Origin: Sodalis ligni | GTDB lineage: Bacteria; Pseudomonadota; Gammaproteobacteria; Enterobacterales; Enterobacteriaceae | Assembly: GCF_016865525.2 (NCBI RefSeq) | Contig: NZ_CP075169.1 | Location: forward strand, 5,766,337-5,830,336 | Reading direction: 5' to 3' | Length of the DNA stretch: 64,000 nt | Shown: in pieces, positions 30,211-39,886 of the stretch | Layout: the number at the start of each line of letters is the position of its first letter | How positions within the stretch are numbered: the stretch's first letter is position 1 | The notes under the pieces: generated by a model | Told to the model about the DNA's origin: nothing | Seen by the model: only the letters and a program-made list of their open reading frames with translations | The model's database searches: none | Translations under genes and position numbers: made by a program

Positions 30211-30894
30211 ATGACCAATGAATCTACCGCGCTTATCATCGGCGCCAGCCGCGGGCTGGGATATGGTTTGGTACGTCGTTTTCTTGAACGGGGCTGGTTT
30301 GTCATCGCCACCGAACGCCAGGGTTCCACGCGGCCCGATCTGCGCCAGTTGGCGGCGAGCCAGCCGCGCCTGTCCGTCGAGACCGTGGATATCGATAAAG
30401 AAGAGGAGCTGCACGCCCTGGCCGCAAAACTCTCCGGCCGCCAGATTAATCTGCTGATGGTGAATGCCGGCACCGCCGGGGATGCCGCGCTACCGTTCGG
30501 CGAACGGCTGCTGGCGGTGATGCGCACCAACGTTATCGGCGCCATGACCGCCACCCGGGTTTTATCGCCCCTGGTGCGGGCCGGCGGCGCGGTGGCGGTG
30601 ATGTCATCGGAATTGGCCAGTATTTCCGGCAATACCGACGGAGGCTGGGAACCCTACCGCTCAAGCAAATCCGCCCTGAATCAATCCCTGCGCAGCTTCG
30701 CGGCGGAAAGTCAGCATGCGCCCTGGTCGCTGACGGCGGTGGCGCCCGGCTGGGTCAGAACGGATATGGGTGGACCGGACGCGATCCTGGACGTTGAAAC
30801 CAGCACCAACGGGGTCGCCGATATGCTGCTGGGCCGCCTGGGTAAAAAAGGCATCGCGTTCCTGAACTACCGGGGCGAAACCCTGGGCTGGTAA
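30211..30894 (+). CDS. SDR-family oxidoreductase
   Basis: This is a 227-residue short-chain dehydrogenase. The ATG at 30211 follows TGGAGG; an upstream in-frame ATG at 30085 is not supported. The cofactor loop is GASRGLG (about residues 11-17), the NAG motif is LLMVNAG, the catalytic Ser lies in AVMSSELAS, and YRSSK supplies Tyr and Lys. It is shorter than most SDRs and resembles the C-factor/CsgA-like group. No operon partner is obvious; a LysR gene follows about 100 nt later on the same strand. Confidence 0.88.
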   Translation: MTNESTALIIGASRGLGYGLVRRFLERGWFVIATERQGSTRPDLRQLAASQPRLSVETVDIDKEEELHALAAKLSGRQINLLMVNAGTAGDAALPFGERLLAVMRTNVIGAMTATRVLSPLVRAGGAVAVMSSELASISGNTDGGWEPYRSSKSALNQSLRSFAAESQHAPWSLTAVAPGWVRTDMGGPDAILDVETSTNGVADMLLGRLGKKGIAFLNYRGETLGW

Positions 30895-30991
30895 TCACCC
30901 AGGTCCGATACAACTCCGCTCGCCAACGCTGACCGATTATGACGATAATGATCGTAATCTGAACTGATGCCTATAAGGCATGGGCGGTCAT

Positions 30992-31900
30992 ATGGAATTA
31001 CGGCATCTGCGTTATTTTCTGGCGATTGCGCAGACGGAAAATGTCCGGCTGGCCGCTGAACATCTGCATGTCACCCAGCCGGCCCTTTCCCGCCAGTTAA
31101 AAGATCTGGAAGACGAACTGGGCATTACATTATTCGAACGCCTGCCCCGCGGAATCCGTCTAACTGCCGCGGGAAAGGCTTATGCCCGGGAGGTACAGCG
31201 GATACTGGCGGATCTCGACTCCGCCGGCGAACGAACCCGGCGTGTTGCCGCCGGCGAGGCGGGACGGATAAGGCTAGGCTTTCTGGAAATTGCCGCCTGG
31301 CGCGGCATCATGCCTGATGTTATCAGTGCTTTCTCCACGGCCTGTCCCGATATCGGTATGGAGCTGATTGCCGGCAACACGCCGCAGCAGTTGGAAATGA
31401 TGCTTGCGGATACGCTCGACGGCGGTTTTATTTACCTGTTCAACCCGCTGGAAGACCCATTGACCGGTCTCGCGCTGCGCCGCGACAATGTCGTGCTGGC
31501 GGCGCCTTCGGCCTGGGGCCATCGTTTTGCCGAAAGCGTCGCGGCCAGAGATCTGAAAGGCGTGCCCTATATCGGTTTCCCCCGTGCAGGATACCCGGCG
31601 TATTTCGACCAGTTACTGAGCGCCTGCCGGGCCGCTGGATTTTCGCCGGATTTTGTCCAAACGGCCCGTGACGAGGGTGCGGTACTGAGCCTGGTGTCGG
31701 CGGGGATTGGCGTGGCTATCGTCAACAGCTTTAATCTTTCCCGGCCCCTGCCGCAGGTGGACTACCTGCCGCTGACGGATATCTCCGTACCCTTGCCGCT
31801 CTATTTTGTCTGGCGCCGGCGTCATCTCAACCCGGCCCTGGACCGTTTCGTCGAACTGCTGGCGCAGCACGTCGCGGAAGATGCCGGCAAAAGGCATTGA
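30992..31900 (+). CDS. LysR-type transcriptional regulator
   Basis: This is a 302-residue LysR protein from the ATG at 30992; an ATG at 30980 would add four residues. The winged helix-turn-helix is at the N-terminus (LRHLRYFLAIAQTENVRLAA, TQPALSRQLKDLEDELG). The substrate-binding domain follows, with AGIGVAIVNS near the end. It lies between an SDR and a metallo-hydrolase gene on the same strand, either of which it may control. The 115-nt gap downstream holds a short hairpin (TGATGC/GCATCA). Confidence 0.9.
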   Translation: MELRHLRYFLAIAQTENVRLAAEHLHVTQPALSRQLKDLEDELGITLFERLPRGIRLTAAGKAYAREVQRILADLDSAGERTRRVAAGEAGRIRLGFLEIAAWRGIMPDVISAFSTACPDIGMELIAGNTPQQLEMMLADTLDGGFIYLFNPLEDPLTGLALRRDNVVLAAPSAWGHRFAESVAARDLKGVPYIGFPRAGYPAYFDQLLSACRAAGFSPDFVQTARDEGAVLSLVSAGIGVAIVNSFNLSRPLPQVDYLPLTDISVPLPLYFVWRRRHLNPALDRFVELLAQHVAEDAGKRH

Positions 31901-32015
31901 TGCTTTGCAGGCATCAAAACACCAAAAATTCGGCATTGGCGTTTATCGTGCCGGCTTGCCATGATCATAAAGAACGCTTGTTGTCATCAGGCCTGCTTAT
32001 CGCGGGGAAAAAAAT

Positions 32016-32909
32016 ATGTCAGAAAATACCGTCTCTTACCGGCTGGGAAACGCCGTCATCACCCGCATCGTGGAAACGCAGTTTCCGCTGGCGTTCAACA
32101 CCCTGTATCCCGCCGCGCTGGAGGATATGGATGAGGCCGTCGCACGCCGGAAACTGCCGGTGGATTTTACCGCGGCACAGGAGATAACGCTTAGCGTGCA
32201 TTCATGGCTGATTGACATGGACGGTTTGAAAATTCTCATCGACACCGGCATCGGCAACCATAAGCCCCGGCCTTTCAGCGCGCTGTTCCATCAGTTGGAA
32301 AACCCGTTCCTGCAACGGCTGGCGGCGGCGGGCGCCGCGCCGGAAGACATTGATTATGTCCTGCTGACCCACCTGCATACCGATCATGTGGGCTGGAATA
32401 CCCGCTGGGTGGACGGCGCATGGCAACCTACCTTTCCCAGGGCCAAATATGTTTTGCCCCGGACAGAGCTGGAGTATTTTTTTACTCCCGCCGGGGAAAA
32501 ACGCCGCATGCTGTTTGACGACAGTATCTTGCCGGTTATTTGTACCAATCAGGCGGTTGTCATGGCCGCGGACGGCGGTGAGATTTTGCCGGGTATCGCT
32601 TATCATCCCGCGCCGGGCCACAGCGCGGGACATATGATTATTTCCCTGCGTTCCGGCGGCCGTGAAGCCATTTTCTCCGGCGATGCCATGCACAGCCCGC
32701 TGCAGGTTGCCCGGCCGGAGTGGGGATCAACCTACTGCCTGGACCCCCACACGGCCCTGGCATCAAGATTGGCTTTGCTGGAACAGGCGGCGCAAAACAA
32801 GGCGCTCGTTCTGCCTGCGCATTTCCCCGGCGCCTCCGCCGGGTTTGTCACGCGGGAAGGGGATGGATATTCATGGCGCTATGGCCGTTCGCCGGCAACG
32901 CTTAAATAA
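32016..32909 (+). CDS. Metallo-beta-lactamase-fold hydrolase
   Basis: This 297-residue MBL-fold enzyme has no signal peptide. Metal ligands are visible in LLTHLHTDHVGW (about residues 115-126), in the His of APGHSAGH and in the Asp of FSGDAMHSP; a later His lies in LVLPAHFPG. This set matches the methyl parathion hydrolase / AHL-lactonase-like branch of the fold, and the natural substrate cannot be told. It follows the LysR gene on the same strand. Its last 8 nt overlap the end of the Ig-like gene on the other strand. Confidence 0.9.
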   Translation: MSENTVSYRLGNAVITRIVETQFPLAFNTLYPAALEDMDEAVARRKLPVDFTAAQEITLSVHSWLIDMDGLKILIDTGIGNHKPRPFSALFHQLENPFLQRLAAAGAAPEDIDYVLLTHLHTDHVGWNTRWVDGAWQPTFPRAKYVLPRTELEYFFTPAGEKRRMLFDDSILPVICTNQAVVMAADGGEILPGIAYHPAPGHSAGHMIISLRSGGREAIFSGDAMHSPLQVARPEWGSTYCLDPHTALASRLALLEQAAQNKALVLPAHFPGASAGFVTREGDGYSWRYGRSPATLK

Positions 32910-34143
32910 ATGTCGTATCGACATTGGACGTCGTCGCCGGCTCCGTTCTGATGGTTGCTGTAAGCCTGACTATCCCGACATCGCCAGCAAGCACCCTGAC
33001 ACTAATAGAGCCATCCGTGCCGGTTGTCCCTGTAATTGGGATGGGGAGCGATGTGCCGAGAGCGGTAGTGGAAAAATCCAATACGATGCCGGGTTGAATT
33101 GTACGGTCAGCGAGCGAGTAAACGGTGAAGAGCACTATATTCCCTATGGGCTTTGCAGCAGGCGTATTATCTGTTATTACGGTGTTGGCAATAAAATACC
33201 GCTGTGCAGGCTCGGTGAAAGTCACAATGACATGGACGGGCTGCAGGCCGGGTTGCGAATCAACAACGGCGGTAATCTCCACTTCCCCGGCCTGGGGGCT
33301 AAGAATATCTACCAGCAATTGACCAGCCTGGTCAGTCGCATTGGCGGCCATAATCGTCGCGATAGGAGGAGTCGCGGTAAAACTCATTCTTTCATTAGCC
33401 GCCAGCGCGCCATTCCGGTCAAGGGAGAAGATAATAGCGTTGGAAAGGCCGCCGACCGGTTGATAGTTTCTGATCGTATTGGAAGTGAGGGAATACACCG
33501 CCGCCGGAGTAAAATTCAGGAAGGTATTATTATTGGCGCCGGGAACGCTGGGCACCTGGGCGTTAATCAACACCTGGCCGGGCGTGCCGTTGGTGACATA
33601 CAGATCATAGAGCCCGTTGTCATCGGTTATCCAGGGGCCTGTCGGTGGAATCGGCATCGCCCCCCCGCCGACGCTGAAAGCCAGCGCTGTTCTGGGTACG
33701 GGAGCGCTCCCTGCCGCTTGATAAAGGCGATAACGCATGGCGTTTCGGCTGATTCCGTCGGCCGGTGCGTTATTTTGCAATACCGCCCCGGAGAGATTGA
33801 TATCAGCCAGGGGATTGTTATCAAAGCTGACGCTTTCCCTGGATTGGGTCTGATAATAGTTGCAGGTGATGAGCACTGTTTCCGCCCGGGTATCGGTAAA
33901 AAATACCGTCGCCTCCCCTTGCCCGTCCGTGGTAGCGGAGCATTGCTGGGTTCCATCGCTAAACAGGGCATCGCCGGACAAACTGAATGAGAGGAGTTGT
34001 CCGCATAACGGGCAGCCTTGATAACTTAACCGCGCGGTTGCGCTATTGGTATCGCAACCGTCGGCTATGGCATTCGTGGTGGCCGCCAACGTCAAGTCAT
34101 GGCATTCACCCTGATGAATTGATGGCAAAGTGTTGTCTGACAT
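32902..34143 (-). CDS. Leaderless bacterial Ig-like (Big_1-type) repeat protein, 413 residues
   Basis: I chose the ATG at 34143 because GGAGG precedes it. There is no signal peptide, membrane segment or beta-barrel. At least four Ig-like domains of the invasin Big_1 style can be seen, with the NNAPADGISRNAMRYRL and DDNGLYDLYVTNGTPGQV pattern and a second at AAKPIGNIVLFTVYS. The first domain is cysteine-rich, with pairs at about residues 13-60. It ends the minus-strand run of Ig-like genes and is more GC-rich than the others. With no leader, its export route or intracellular role is unknown. Confidence 0.75.
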   Translation of the reverse strand: MSDNTLPSIHQGECHDLTLAATTNAIADGCDTNSATARLSYQGCPLCGQLLSFSLSGDALFSDGTQQCSATTDGQGEATVFFTDTRAETVLITCNYYQTQSRESVSFDNNPLADINLSGAVLQNNAPADGISRNAMRYRLYQAAGSAPVPRTALAFSVGGGAMPIPPTGPWITDDNGLYDLYVTNGTPGQVLINAQVPSVPGANNNTFLNFTPAAVYSLTSNTIRNYQPVGGLSNAIIFSLDRNGALAANERMSFTATPPIATIMAANATDQAGQLLVDILSPQAGEVEITAVVDSQPGLQPVHVIVTFTEPAQRYFIANTVITDNTPAAKPIGNIVLFTVYSLADRTIQPGIVLDFSTTALGTSLPIPITGTTGTDGSISVRVLAGDVGIVRLTATIRTEPATTSNVDTTFI

Positions 34144-34350
34144 AGTTGCCTCCGGCTGTTTGGCTTTATATCGGCAGCCCGTATACGGCACGCTGAAAAA
34201 ACTGTCCGATTCTGGGGCATAACTGCGTAAGGATTAGGTAAATCTCACATCCGCATAGCTATTCGTCAGTGGCTCTAATACGATTCCGGCAGTAACCGTG
34301 ACGGTCTCGATAACCGAATTAATCAGGGTTATGCGATAACTTCGCCTTCG

Positions 34351-35316
34351 CTATGATGGAACAAAAGTCACATCGGTATGAATATTCACTGAGGGGTCAG
34401 CTATCAAGTAGCATGTTACCGTCACTCTCTCAGGATAGAAATTAGTGACATTCAATAAATACTGTCCATTGTTATCTGTATAACCCGAGCTGGGCAACAT
34501 GGCATTACAGGTAGCTCGAAATTCTAGCTGTGCATCTCTTACCGGTTGGTTTCGACTATTCAAAAGAAGATATAACAATTGAGCCGGGGTCGTGCCATTG
34601 GCGGGAACGAAGTCATTTTCCACACTAACGATTAAAATGTCATTGGACCTGAAATTAACATTATCATCCTTATAGATATCCGGCTGATCGGCAATGTATG
34701 CGCGAACCGAGACCGGGCCAGGTGTCAATGTATACATGTAAAGAGTGAGCATGCCTTGTGAATCGGTCCGGCTGTCAACGGCAGGAATTAAGTTGGCCTC
34801 GCCTGATAAACGCGTAAAATTAATAAGCACACCAGAAACTGGCTGCCCGGCGGAATTCTGCACTGTATAAATTATGGTATTAGGCAGAATACCGTCCGCA
34901 TAAGCATTATTTTGATCAACTCTTGAATTTAAAATGAGCACCGGAGAAGCAGCATCTTCAAAGGTAGAATTCTTTCTCGCTAAAATCTCTTCACCATTCA
35001 AAGGAGTAAAACTGCTATAGACTGTCACCTCTTGAGGAAGGCTATTGATAAAAGTGATAGTGGCATTACCCAGACTATTGGTATTAACGGAATCACGTTG
35101 CAAGTTGTTGGTGGTGAATCTTGCGCTGCCCGTTAGCTCAAAGTTAATAGTCCTCTGAGCCAGGTAATTATTGCCAGATTTCAACGTAGCCGTTGCGGCA
35201 TTAGTTGCAATGCCATTCGCCAGAGCACCTGACGTCACCGCCAGGGTCAGGCTGTAATCGGCTAATGGCTCCTCTTCGGGGAAGGTTTCCTCATCTGAAC
35301 AGGGTTTTTCTTGCAT
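34351..35316 (-). CDS. Leaderless bacterial Ig-like (Big_1-type) repeat protein, 321 residues
   Basis: An acidic N-terminal stretch (residues 7-18) replaces a signal peptide. Three Ig-like domains follow. The clearest Big_1 match is around residues 140-210 (AYADGILPNTIIYTVQNSAG, SRTDSQGMLTLYMYTLTPG). The DNA is clearly more AT-rich than the flanking genes, which suggests import. It is the middle gene of the Ig-like run, 207 nt upstream of the 413-residue gene. Confidence 0.75.
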   Translation of the reverse strand: MQEKPCSDEETFPEEEPLADYSLTLAVTSGALANGIATNAATATLKSGNNYLAQRTINFELTGSARFTTNNLQRDSVNTNSLGNATITFINSLPQEVTVYSSFTPLNGEEILARKNSTFEDAASPVLILNSRVDQNNAYADGILPNTIIYTVQNSAGQPVSGVLINFTRLSGEANLIPAVDSRTDSQGMLTLYMYTLTPGPVSVRAYIADQPDIYKDDNVNFRSNDILIVSVENDFVPANGTTPAQLLYLLLNSRNQPVRDAQLEFRATCNAMLPSSGYTDNNGQYLLNVTNFYPERVTVTCYLIADPSVNIHTDVTFVPS

Positions 35317-35373
35317 AATAGACCTCTGGCTGATATAGAAATATCGGGAGCATGTTTAATAACAGCAACGAAG

Positions 35374-35916
35374 TTAACCACCATTTGAAAGTATTTCCGC
35401 ATCAAAATTCTCCGCAGGCTCCGGCTGAATATTGAGAAGTCCTATAGGCGGCGAAGCGAACACAGTATCTATAAACAGTGACGAACCGCTGGCTTGAGGC
35501 AGAGAGAGTATCACGGTCACCGGCTCAGCAACCGAGTCAATAATATCAATGGTGGCGGATTGATCGCTGTTGAGTGAAATCAACGAATAGCTGGGACCGC
35601 CGATATTCGTGCCGCCGATAATGGATGCAGTACTGCTGTTCTGAATTTGCGCCAAAATCTGGGTGATAGGCGTTCCTCGATTGGAAACGGTGTCCGTTTT
35701 CACATAAATGGAGTTGTATGTTCTATTATTCGCCGGTGCGCCGGTAGTATAATTGACATATAATATTTTATCTTCACCGGCCCGGAAGGGACCGAAAAAC
35801 GTCGTGGAAATAGAAGATGCGCTAGTGGCCAGTTCATAAGCACTTACAAAATAATTTTCCTGATCATATGAAAATAGACGAAAAACCTTGCCCGGTGGAA
35901 TCGATATTAAGTTCAT
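35374..35916 (-). CDS. Ig-like protein, downstream half of a probable frameshifted gene
   Basis: As an independent frame it would give 180 residues from an ATG at 35916 after AAAGGA. Its first about 17 residues overlap the upstream gene in another frame. If one T is restored in the T4 run near 35871, the upstream frame runs straight into this one at SYDQENYFVSAYE. That recreates the strand pattern seen in the neighbouring Ig domains (DS.G, aromatic strand, then AY). I therefore think this is the second half of one protein of about 340 residues. AT-rich DNA. Confidence 0.6.
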   Translation of the reverse strand: MNLISIPPGKVFRLFSYDQENYFVSAYELATSASSISTTFFGPFRAGEDKILYVNYTTGAPANNRTYNSIYVKTDTVSNRGTPITQILAQIQNSSTASIIGGTNIGGPSYSLISLNSDQSATIDIIDSVAEPVTVILSLPQASGSSLFIDTVFASPPIGLLNIQPEPAENFDAEILSNGG

Positions 35917-36394
35917 AAGTCCTTTCTTCTGTTTCATAGAAATAAGCCATTCCGTTGCTTACACTAAGCCTGATTCTAGCGCCCGGATTGCCATAGACCA
36001 CACCGCGATTAAAAGGATTCACCCTAATAGCGTCGAAATCGAGATTGGCGGCTCCGATGGAAATTATCATTGACAATGAAATGGTTATATTCACATTCAA
36101 AGGATCTGAACTGGTAGGATTATCGAAACGATCCGTGATAGTGTAGAATATTGTATTTACGCCTCGCCGTACCAACTGCACCGGCACGAAACCTGTTATG
36201 GGGAAATCCGTATCTGGATTTCTGATAATATAACTGCCTATTAATATACCATCCCAAAATACCTGTACGACATCATCCACCGCTGGATTCTGGTTACGAA
36301 AGATTTGATATATCACGCCGCCAGCGGATTGGATGTTGGCCGTCGGTATTTGCCCATTCATTATTTGTGGTAAAAAGGGAGGTGCAAGTGCCAT
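35864..36394 (-). CDS. Ig-like protein, upstream half of a probable frameshifted gene
   Basis: The frame gives 176 residues with a strong ribosome site (AAGGAA) before the ATG at 36394. There is no signal peptide. The sequence is beta-rich and Ig-like (DDVVQVFWDGILIGSY, VPVQLVRRGVNTIFYTITD), recalling multi-Ig proteins of pseudomonads. It is the first gene of the AT-rich Ig-like run. It overlaps the next frame by 53 nt. The overlap and domain pattern suggest a one-base deletion split a single gene (see 35374-35916). Confidence 0.6.
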   Translation of the reverse strand: MALAPPFLPQIMNGQIPTANIQSAGGVIYQIFRNQNPAVDDVVQVFWDGILIGSYIIRNPDTDFPITGFVPVQLVRRGVNTIFYTITDRFDNPTSSDPLNVNITISLSMIISIGAANLDFDAIRVNPFNRGVVYGNPGARIRLSVSNGMAYFYETEERTYELNIDSTGQGFSSIFI

Positions 36395-36606
36395 TGCCGT
36401 TCCTTAATCGATGCTCGCATGGATGCATCAATATTTATTTAGGGTCAATGATTACTTTTAATAGTGATAGTAGAGAAAACCCATTGCTTTGCAATGGCAT
36501 TTTTTGCCAGCCTTAATGTTAAAAATAGCGGGAGAAGTTCCTTTATTTTTGCAACGAAATAACAGCATAGCAAGCCATGGGCCGCCGACTGCCCCCGAGA
36601 GGTAGC

Positions 36607-37564
36607 TTATTTGTTTTGCGCCCGAAACTGACTGGGAGCCGTGCCGACAATTCGTTTGAACGCGCGGCTGAAGGAGGCTTCGGAATCGTAACCCAGCCGG
36701 CGGGCCACCTCCGAGATACGCGCGGCATCACGGCTAATCCATTGCCGCGCCAGATGCATTCGCACCTGTGCCACATAGCGGGCCGGGGTTTCTCCCACAA
36801 TAGCTGAAAATTTACTGGCGAAGCTGGAGCGCGACGCCCCCATAACCTCCGCCAGTTCACGCAGCGGCCAGTCGCGATGGGGACTGGCATGAATGGCCGC
36901 CAGTACCCGGCCGATTTCAGGATTCCGCACCGCGGCTATCCAGCCGGTGGCATCAACGCTGCCATGTTCCACCCAGGCGCGAATTATCTGGGCGGCCAGC
37001 ACGTCCGCCAGGCGGGCGATAATGCCGCAGGCGCCGACCCGGTTCATCTCAACTTCACATCCCATGGCTTCCAGCAGGTGCAAAATGGTGGGCTCGCATT
37101 TCATCAGCTCATCGGCGCGCATCACATCCGGCATCATCCGCAACAGCGGATGCAGGCTGTCGAGATTAAACCGCATGGAACCGGAGAACAGCAGGCAGTT
37201 TTCTCCTTTGGCGCCGGAATGGTAATCAAACATATTGCCGCTCAGCGCTTTGCACTGCCAACGGGGGAACTGATGCGGCGTCGCCCCCGGCTCGCTCGCC
37301 AGCGCATGGGCGCTGCCGCGGGGCAACAGCACGGCATCGCCGGCCCCCAGTTCAATCCATTGGCCGGCAGGGTTAAGCAGCCAGCACCCCCGCTCCGAAC
37401 ACAAAATGAAATATCGCGTCCTGCCGGGCCGGAAAGGCGAACGCCCAGGGCGCGGCCAGCGTGCAGCGGCCATATTCCACTCCGTCCAGCCTGAGTCCTT
37501 TGAGCATATCCGTCAGGGGATCATGAGGGGTCGGCGGGGCCAATTTGGACGAATTGTCATGCAT
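36607..37564 (-). pseudogene. AraC-family regulator (cupin plus AraC domain) with a frameshift
   Basis: The ATG at 37564 follows AGGAAAA. The first about 53 residues (MHDNSSKLAPP... to DAIFHFV) are a typical start of the cupin_6/AraC group. The frame then shifts by one base near 37400 (GTGTTCGG) into CSERGCWLLNPAGQWIELG. It continues to a complete AraC domain (VRMHLARQWISRD, VARRLGYDSEASFSRAFKRI). Both halves belong to one regulator of about 317 residues. It is divergent from the MFS exporter at 37660, which it probably controlled. Loss of function or a base error are both possible. Confidence 0.8.
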
Positions 37565-37659
37565 TTTGGTTTTCCTAGCATGGAAGTTCCAACCCATCGA
37601 CTGTAACATCCATTTAACCGCATTGAAAAGCGAGTGCTGACACTTTTTTTGGAGAAACC

Positions 37660-38883
37660 ATGACAGAAAAAAGCTGTATCGGCGATGACGCCCTTGCCTG
37701 CCCCGCGTCCCGTGCCGATGATGAACGGAGCGCCGCCTGGTATGCGGTGCTTTCGCTGTCAGTGGGTGTATTCGCCCTGGTGACGGCGGAATTCCTGCCC
37801 GCCAGCCTGCTGACCCCCATCGCCGGAGATCTGGGCATTTCAGACGGCGCCGCCGGGCAGGCCGTAACGGCCACGGCCCTGGTGGCGGCGGTGGCGGGAC
37901 CGGCAGTGGTGCTGGGCACCGGCCGAATCGACCGGCGTAATGTCGTTTGGGGTTTAACGCTGATGCTGGTGCTGTCAAACCTGCTGGCGGCGTCAGCCTC
38001 GACTATTTGGGCGCTGATTGCGGCGCGGGTGGTGCTGGGCATCGCCCTCGGCGGGGTCTGGTCCCTGGCGGCGGCCCTGGTGCTGCGGCTGGTTCCCGCC
38101 CGGTTATTGGCGCGGGCCATGATGATCATTTTTACCGGCGTCTCGGCGGCGACGGTGTGCGCGCCCGCATTAGGGTCCTATCTCGGCGCGCTTTGGGGAT
38201 GGCGAGCCACGTTCCTGGCGGCCGCCGGTATCGGGGTTTTGGCGCTGCTTTTGCAATTGCTCAGTCTGCCGCGGCTGCAACCGGAGGCCGGCGCGGGTTT
38301 CGGGACTTTCGGCGTCCTGCTGCGCCGTCCCGGCATCCGTATCGGTCTTATCACCGTCATGTTTGTCATCTCCGGCCATTTTGCCGGTTTTACCTATATC
38401 CGGCCTTTCCTTGAGCAGGTCCCGCATCTTGACGTTCGCATGATCTCTCTGGTGCTGCTGGCGTTCGGCATCGGCGGCTTTTTCGGCAATATCGCCGGCG
38501 GAATGTTGGCCGGGCGCAGCGCCAGACTGGCGGTCGCCCTGGGTTCGCTGCTGTTGTCGGCCATGGCGTTTTCCCTGCTGGCCGACGGCGCATCGATATA
38601 CATCGCCTTTATCGCCACCGCGGGCTGGGGTTTTGCCTTTGGCGCTTTCCCGGTCAGCATCCAGACCTGGAATACCCTGACCGCCCCCGATCATGCGGAA
38701 ACCGCCGGCGCCCTGCTGTTGACCACCTTTCAGATAGCCATCGCCCTGGGGGCGGTTGCCGGGGGGGTGCTGGTGGATTCCTTCGGCCCGCCGGGAGCCA
38801 TTACCTATAGCGCACTGACGGTGCTGGCCGGCGGACTGACGATGCTGCTGTTCGGCCGCGGCCACGGACAGCCAGCGGCTTGA
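37660..38883 (+). CDS. MFS transporter, DHA1-type exporter (NepI/AraJ-like)
   Basis: This is a 407-residue major facilitator protein with about 12 membrane segments and a polar N-terminus of about 27 residues. The motif-A region reads GRIDRRN. The ALVTAEFLPASLLTPIAGDLG stretch is typical of the arabinose/purine-nucleoside efflux group. TTTGGAGAAACC precedes the ATG. It is divergent from an AraC regulator, a common pairing for drug or metabolite exporters. The substrate is not known. Confidence 0.88.
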   Translation: MTEKSCIGDDALACPASRADDERSAAWYAVLSLSVGVFALVTAEFLPASLLTPIAGDLGISDGAAGQAVTATALVAAVAGPAVVLGTGRIDRRNVVWGLTLMLVLSNLLAASASTIWALIAARVVLGIALGGVWSLAAALVLRLVPARLLARAMMIIFTGVSAATVCAPALGSYLGALWGWRATFLAAAGIGVLALLLQLLSLPRLQPEAGAGFGTFGVLLRRPGIRIGLITVMFVISGHFAGFTYIRPFLEQVPHLDVRMISLVLLAFGIGGFFGNIAGGMLAGRSARLAVALGSLLLSAMAFSLLADGASIYIAFIATAGWGFAFGAFPVSIQTWNTLTAPDHAETAGALLLTTFQIAIALGAVAGGVLVDSFGPPGAITYSALTVLAGGLTMLLFGRGHGQPAA

Positions 38884-38890
38884 GGCCGCT

Positions 38891-39341
38891 TTATGCCAGC
38901 GCCGCGAAGCCGGCGCGGATCTCCGCCTCAGGCAAATCGATGCCGATAAACACCAGCACGCTGGTTTTTGCCTCGTCCGCACGCCACTCCCGGTCCCAGT
39001 CGGCGTTGTACAGCCGCTGCACGCCCTGGAACAACAGCCGGCGGGGATCGTCTTTGATGGCTAGTATGCCCTTATAGCGCAGCAGGTTATCGGCATATTT
39101 TACCAGCAGGCTTTCCATGAAATCCGACACCACCGGCAACTCCACCGCGTCGTCCAGATACACCACGATGGATTGCACGCTATTTTGCGTTGGGATAAGC
39201 GGACGGAATAACGGTTTGGCCACGGCCACCCGATCGTTAAGAATAAAACCCTCGACGCCAAACAGCTGCGTTAGCGGAATATCGCCGTTCACCACCCGAT
39301 AAACCGGCGCACGGGCGTTAATGGCCTGCAGGCGCCGCACC
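38891..39341 (-). pseudogene. yjiA: yjiA, 3' part (C-terminal domain) cut off by an IS element
   Basis: This segment encodes the C-terminal half of the YjiA G3E (COG0523) GTPase, with RRLQAINARAPVY, DKLLRYKG-like LRYKGILAI and the LLFQGVQRLYNADWDREW motif close to E. coli YjiA. It has no start of its own apart from an ATG inside the element. Joined to 40968-41482 it rebuilds the normal protein across the insertion. Confidence 0.85.
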
Positions 39342-39403
39342 CCCCCTGTCAGGATAGATGGCATCCCCTACTGAAAATCTAATTGGGGGTAGTGGAGCCT
39401 GAC

Positions 39404-39886
39404 ATGAAACGTTATTCACCTGAACGTAAAGCTGCTGTTTTGGACAAATTATTACCTCCTCACAACATGACTGTTAGCGCACTTGCACAGCAAGAAGGAA
39501 TATCGGAAGCTACCCTTTACAACTGGCGTATTCAGGCCAAATTGGAGGGAAAGCCCGTGCCCGGAGCGAATAAAACTACCGAACAATGGTCGACCGAAGC
39601 CCGTTTTGCCGTGATCGTGGAAACTGCCACACTCAGTCAAGCCGAGTTAGGCGAATATTGCCGTCGTAAAGGGCTTTATCCAGAACAAATAGCCCAGTGG
39701 AAACAAGACTTCCTTCAAACGCCACAACCCGATACCCGGCAGTCGCAAAAACAGGCCCAAAAAGAAATCAAAGGGCTGAAGCGAGAACTGGCCCGAAAGG
39801 AAAAAGCCCTGGCGGAGGCGGCCGCGTTGCTGGTGTTGCGAAAAAAGCTCAATGGTTATTACGGGATAGCAGACGAGGACGACTGA
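39404..39886 (+). CDS. IS3-family transposase OrfA (helix-turn-helix protein)
   Basis: This 160-residue protein starts at the ATG at 39404 after GGAG. Two helix-turn-helix regions (VSALAQQEGISEATLYNWR; LSQAELGEYCRRKGLYPEQ) bind the element ends. A basic coiled coil near residues 118-145 (KEIKGLKRELARKEKALAEA) is the leucine-zipper-like part used for dimerisation in this family. The frame ends shortly after the A6G slip site, as expected for orfA. Confidence 0.88.
   Translation: MKRYSPERKAAVLDKLLPPHNMTVSALAQQEGISEATLYNWRIQAKLEGKPVPGANKTTEQWSTEARFAVIVETATLSQAELGEYCRRKGLYPEQIAQWKQDFLQTPQPDTRQSQKQAQKEIKGLKRELARKEKALAEAAALLVLRKKLNGYYGIADEDD
39841..39847 (+). promoter_or_regulatory. A6G programmed -1 frameshift site
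   Basis: AAAAAAG lies so that the orfA codons are cga-aaa-aag, and a -1 slip leads into gcg-aaa-aaa-gct of the orfB frame. This is the classic way IS3-family elements make the OrfAB transposase. It explains why orfB has no well-supported start. Confidence 0.7.

Noticed and set aside
31910..31930. TGATGC/GCATCA hairpin after the LysR gene as a terminator
   Set aside because: The stem is only 6 bp and no T-run follows on the plus strand.
32662..33990. 442-residue plus-strand frame opposite the Ig-like gene
   Set aside because: It begins inside the metallo-hydrolase gene in another frame and is antisense to a better-supported Ig-repeat protein.
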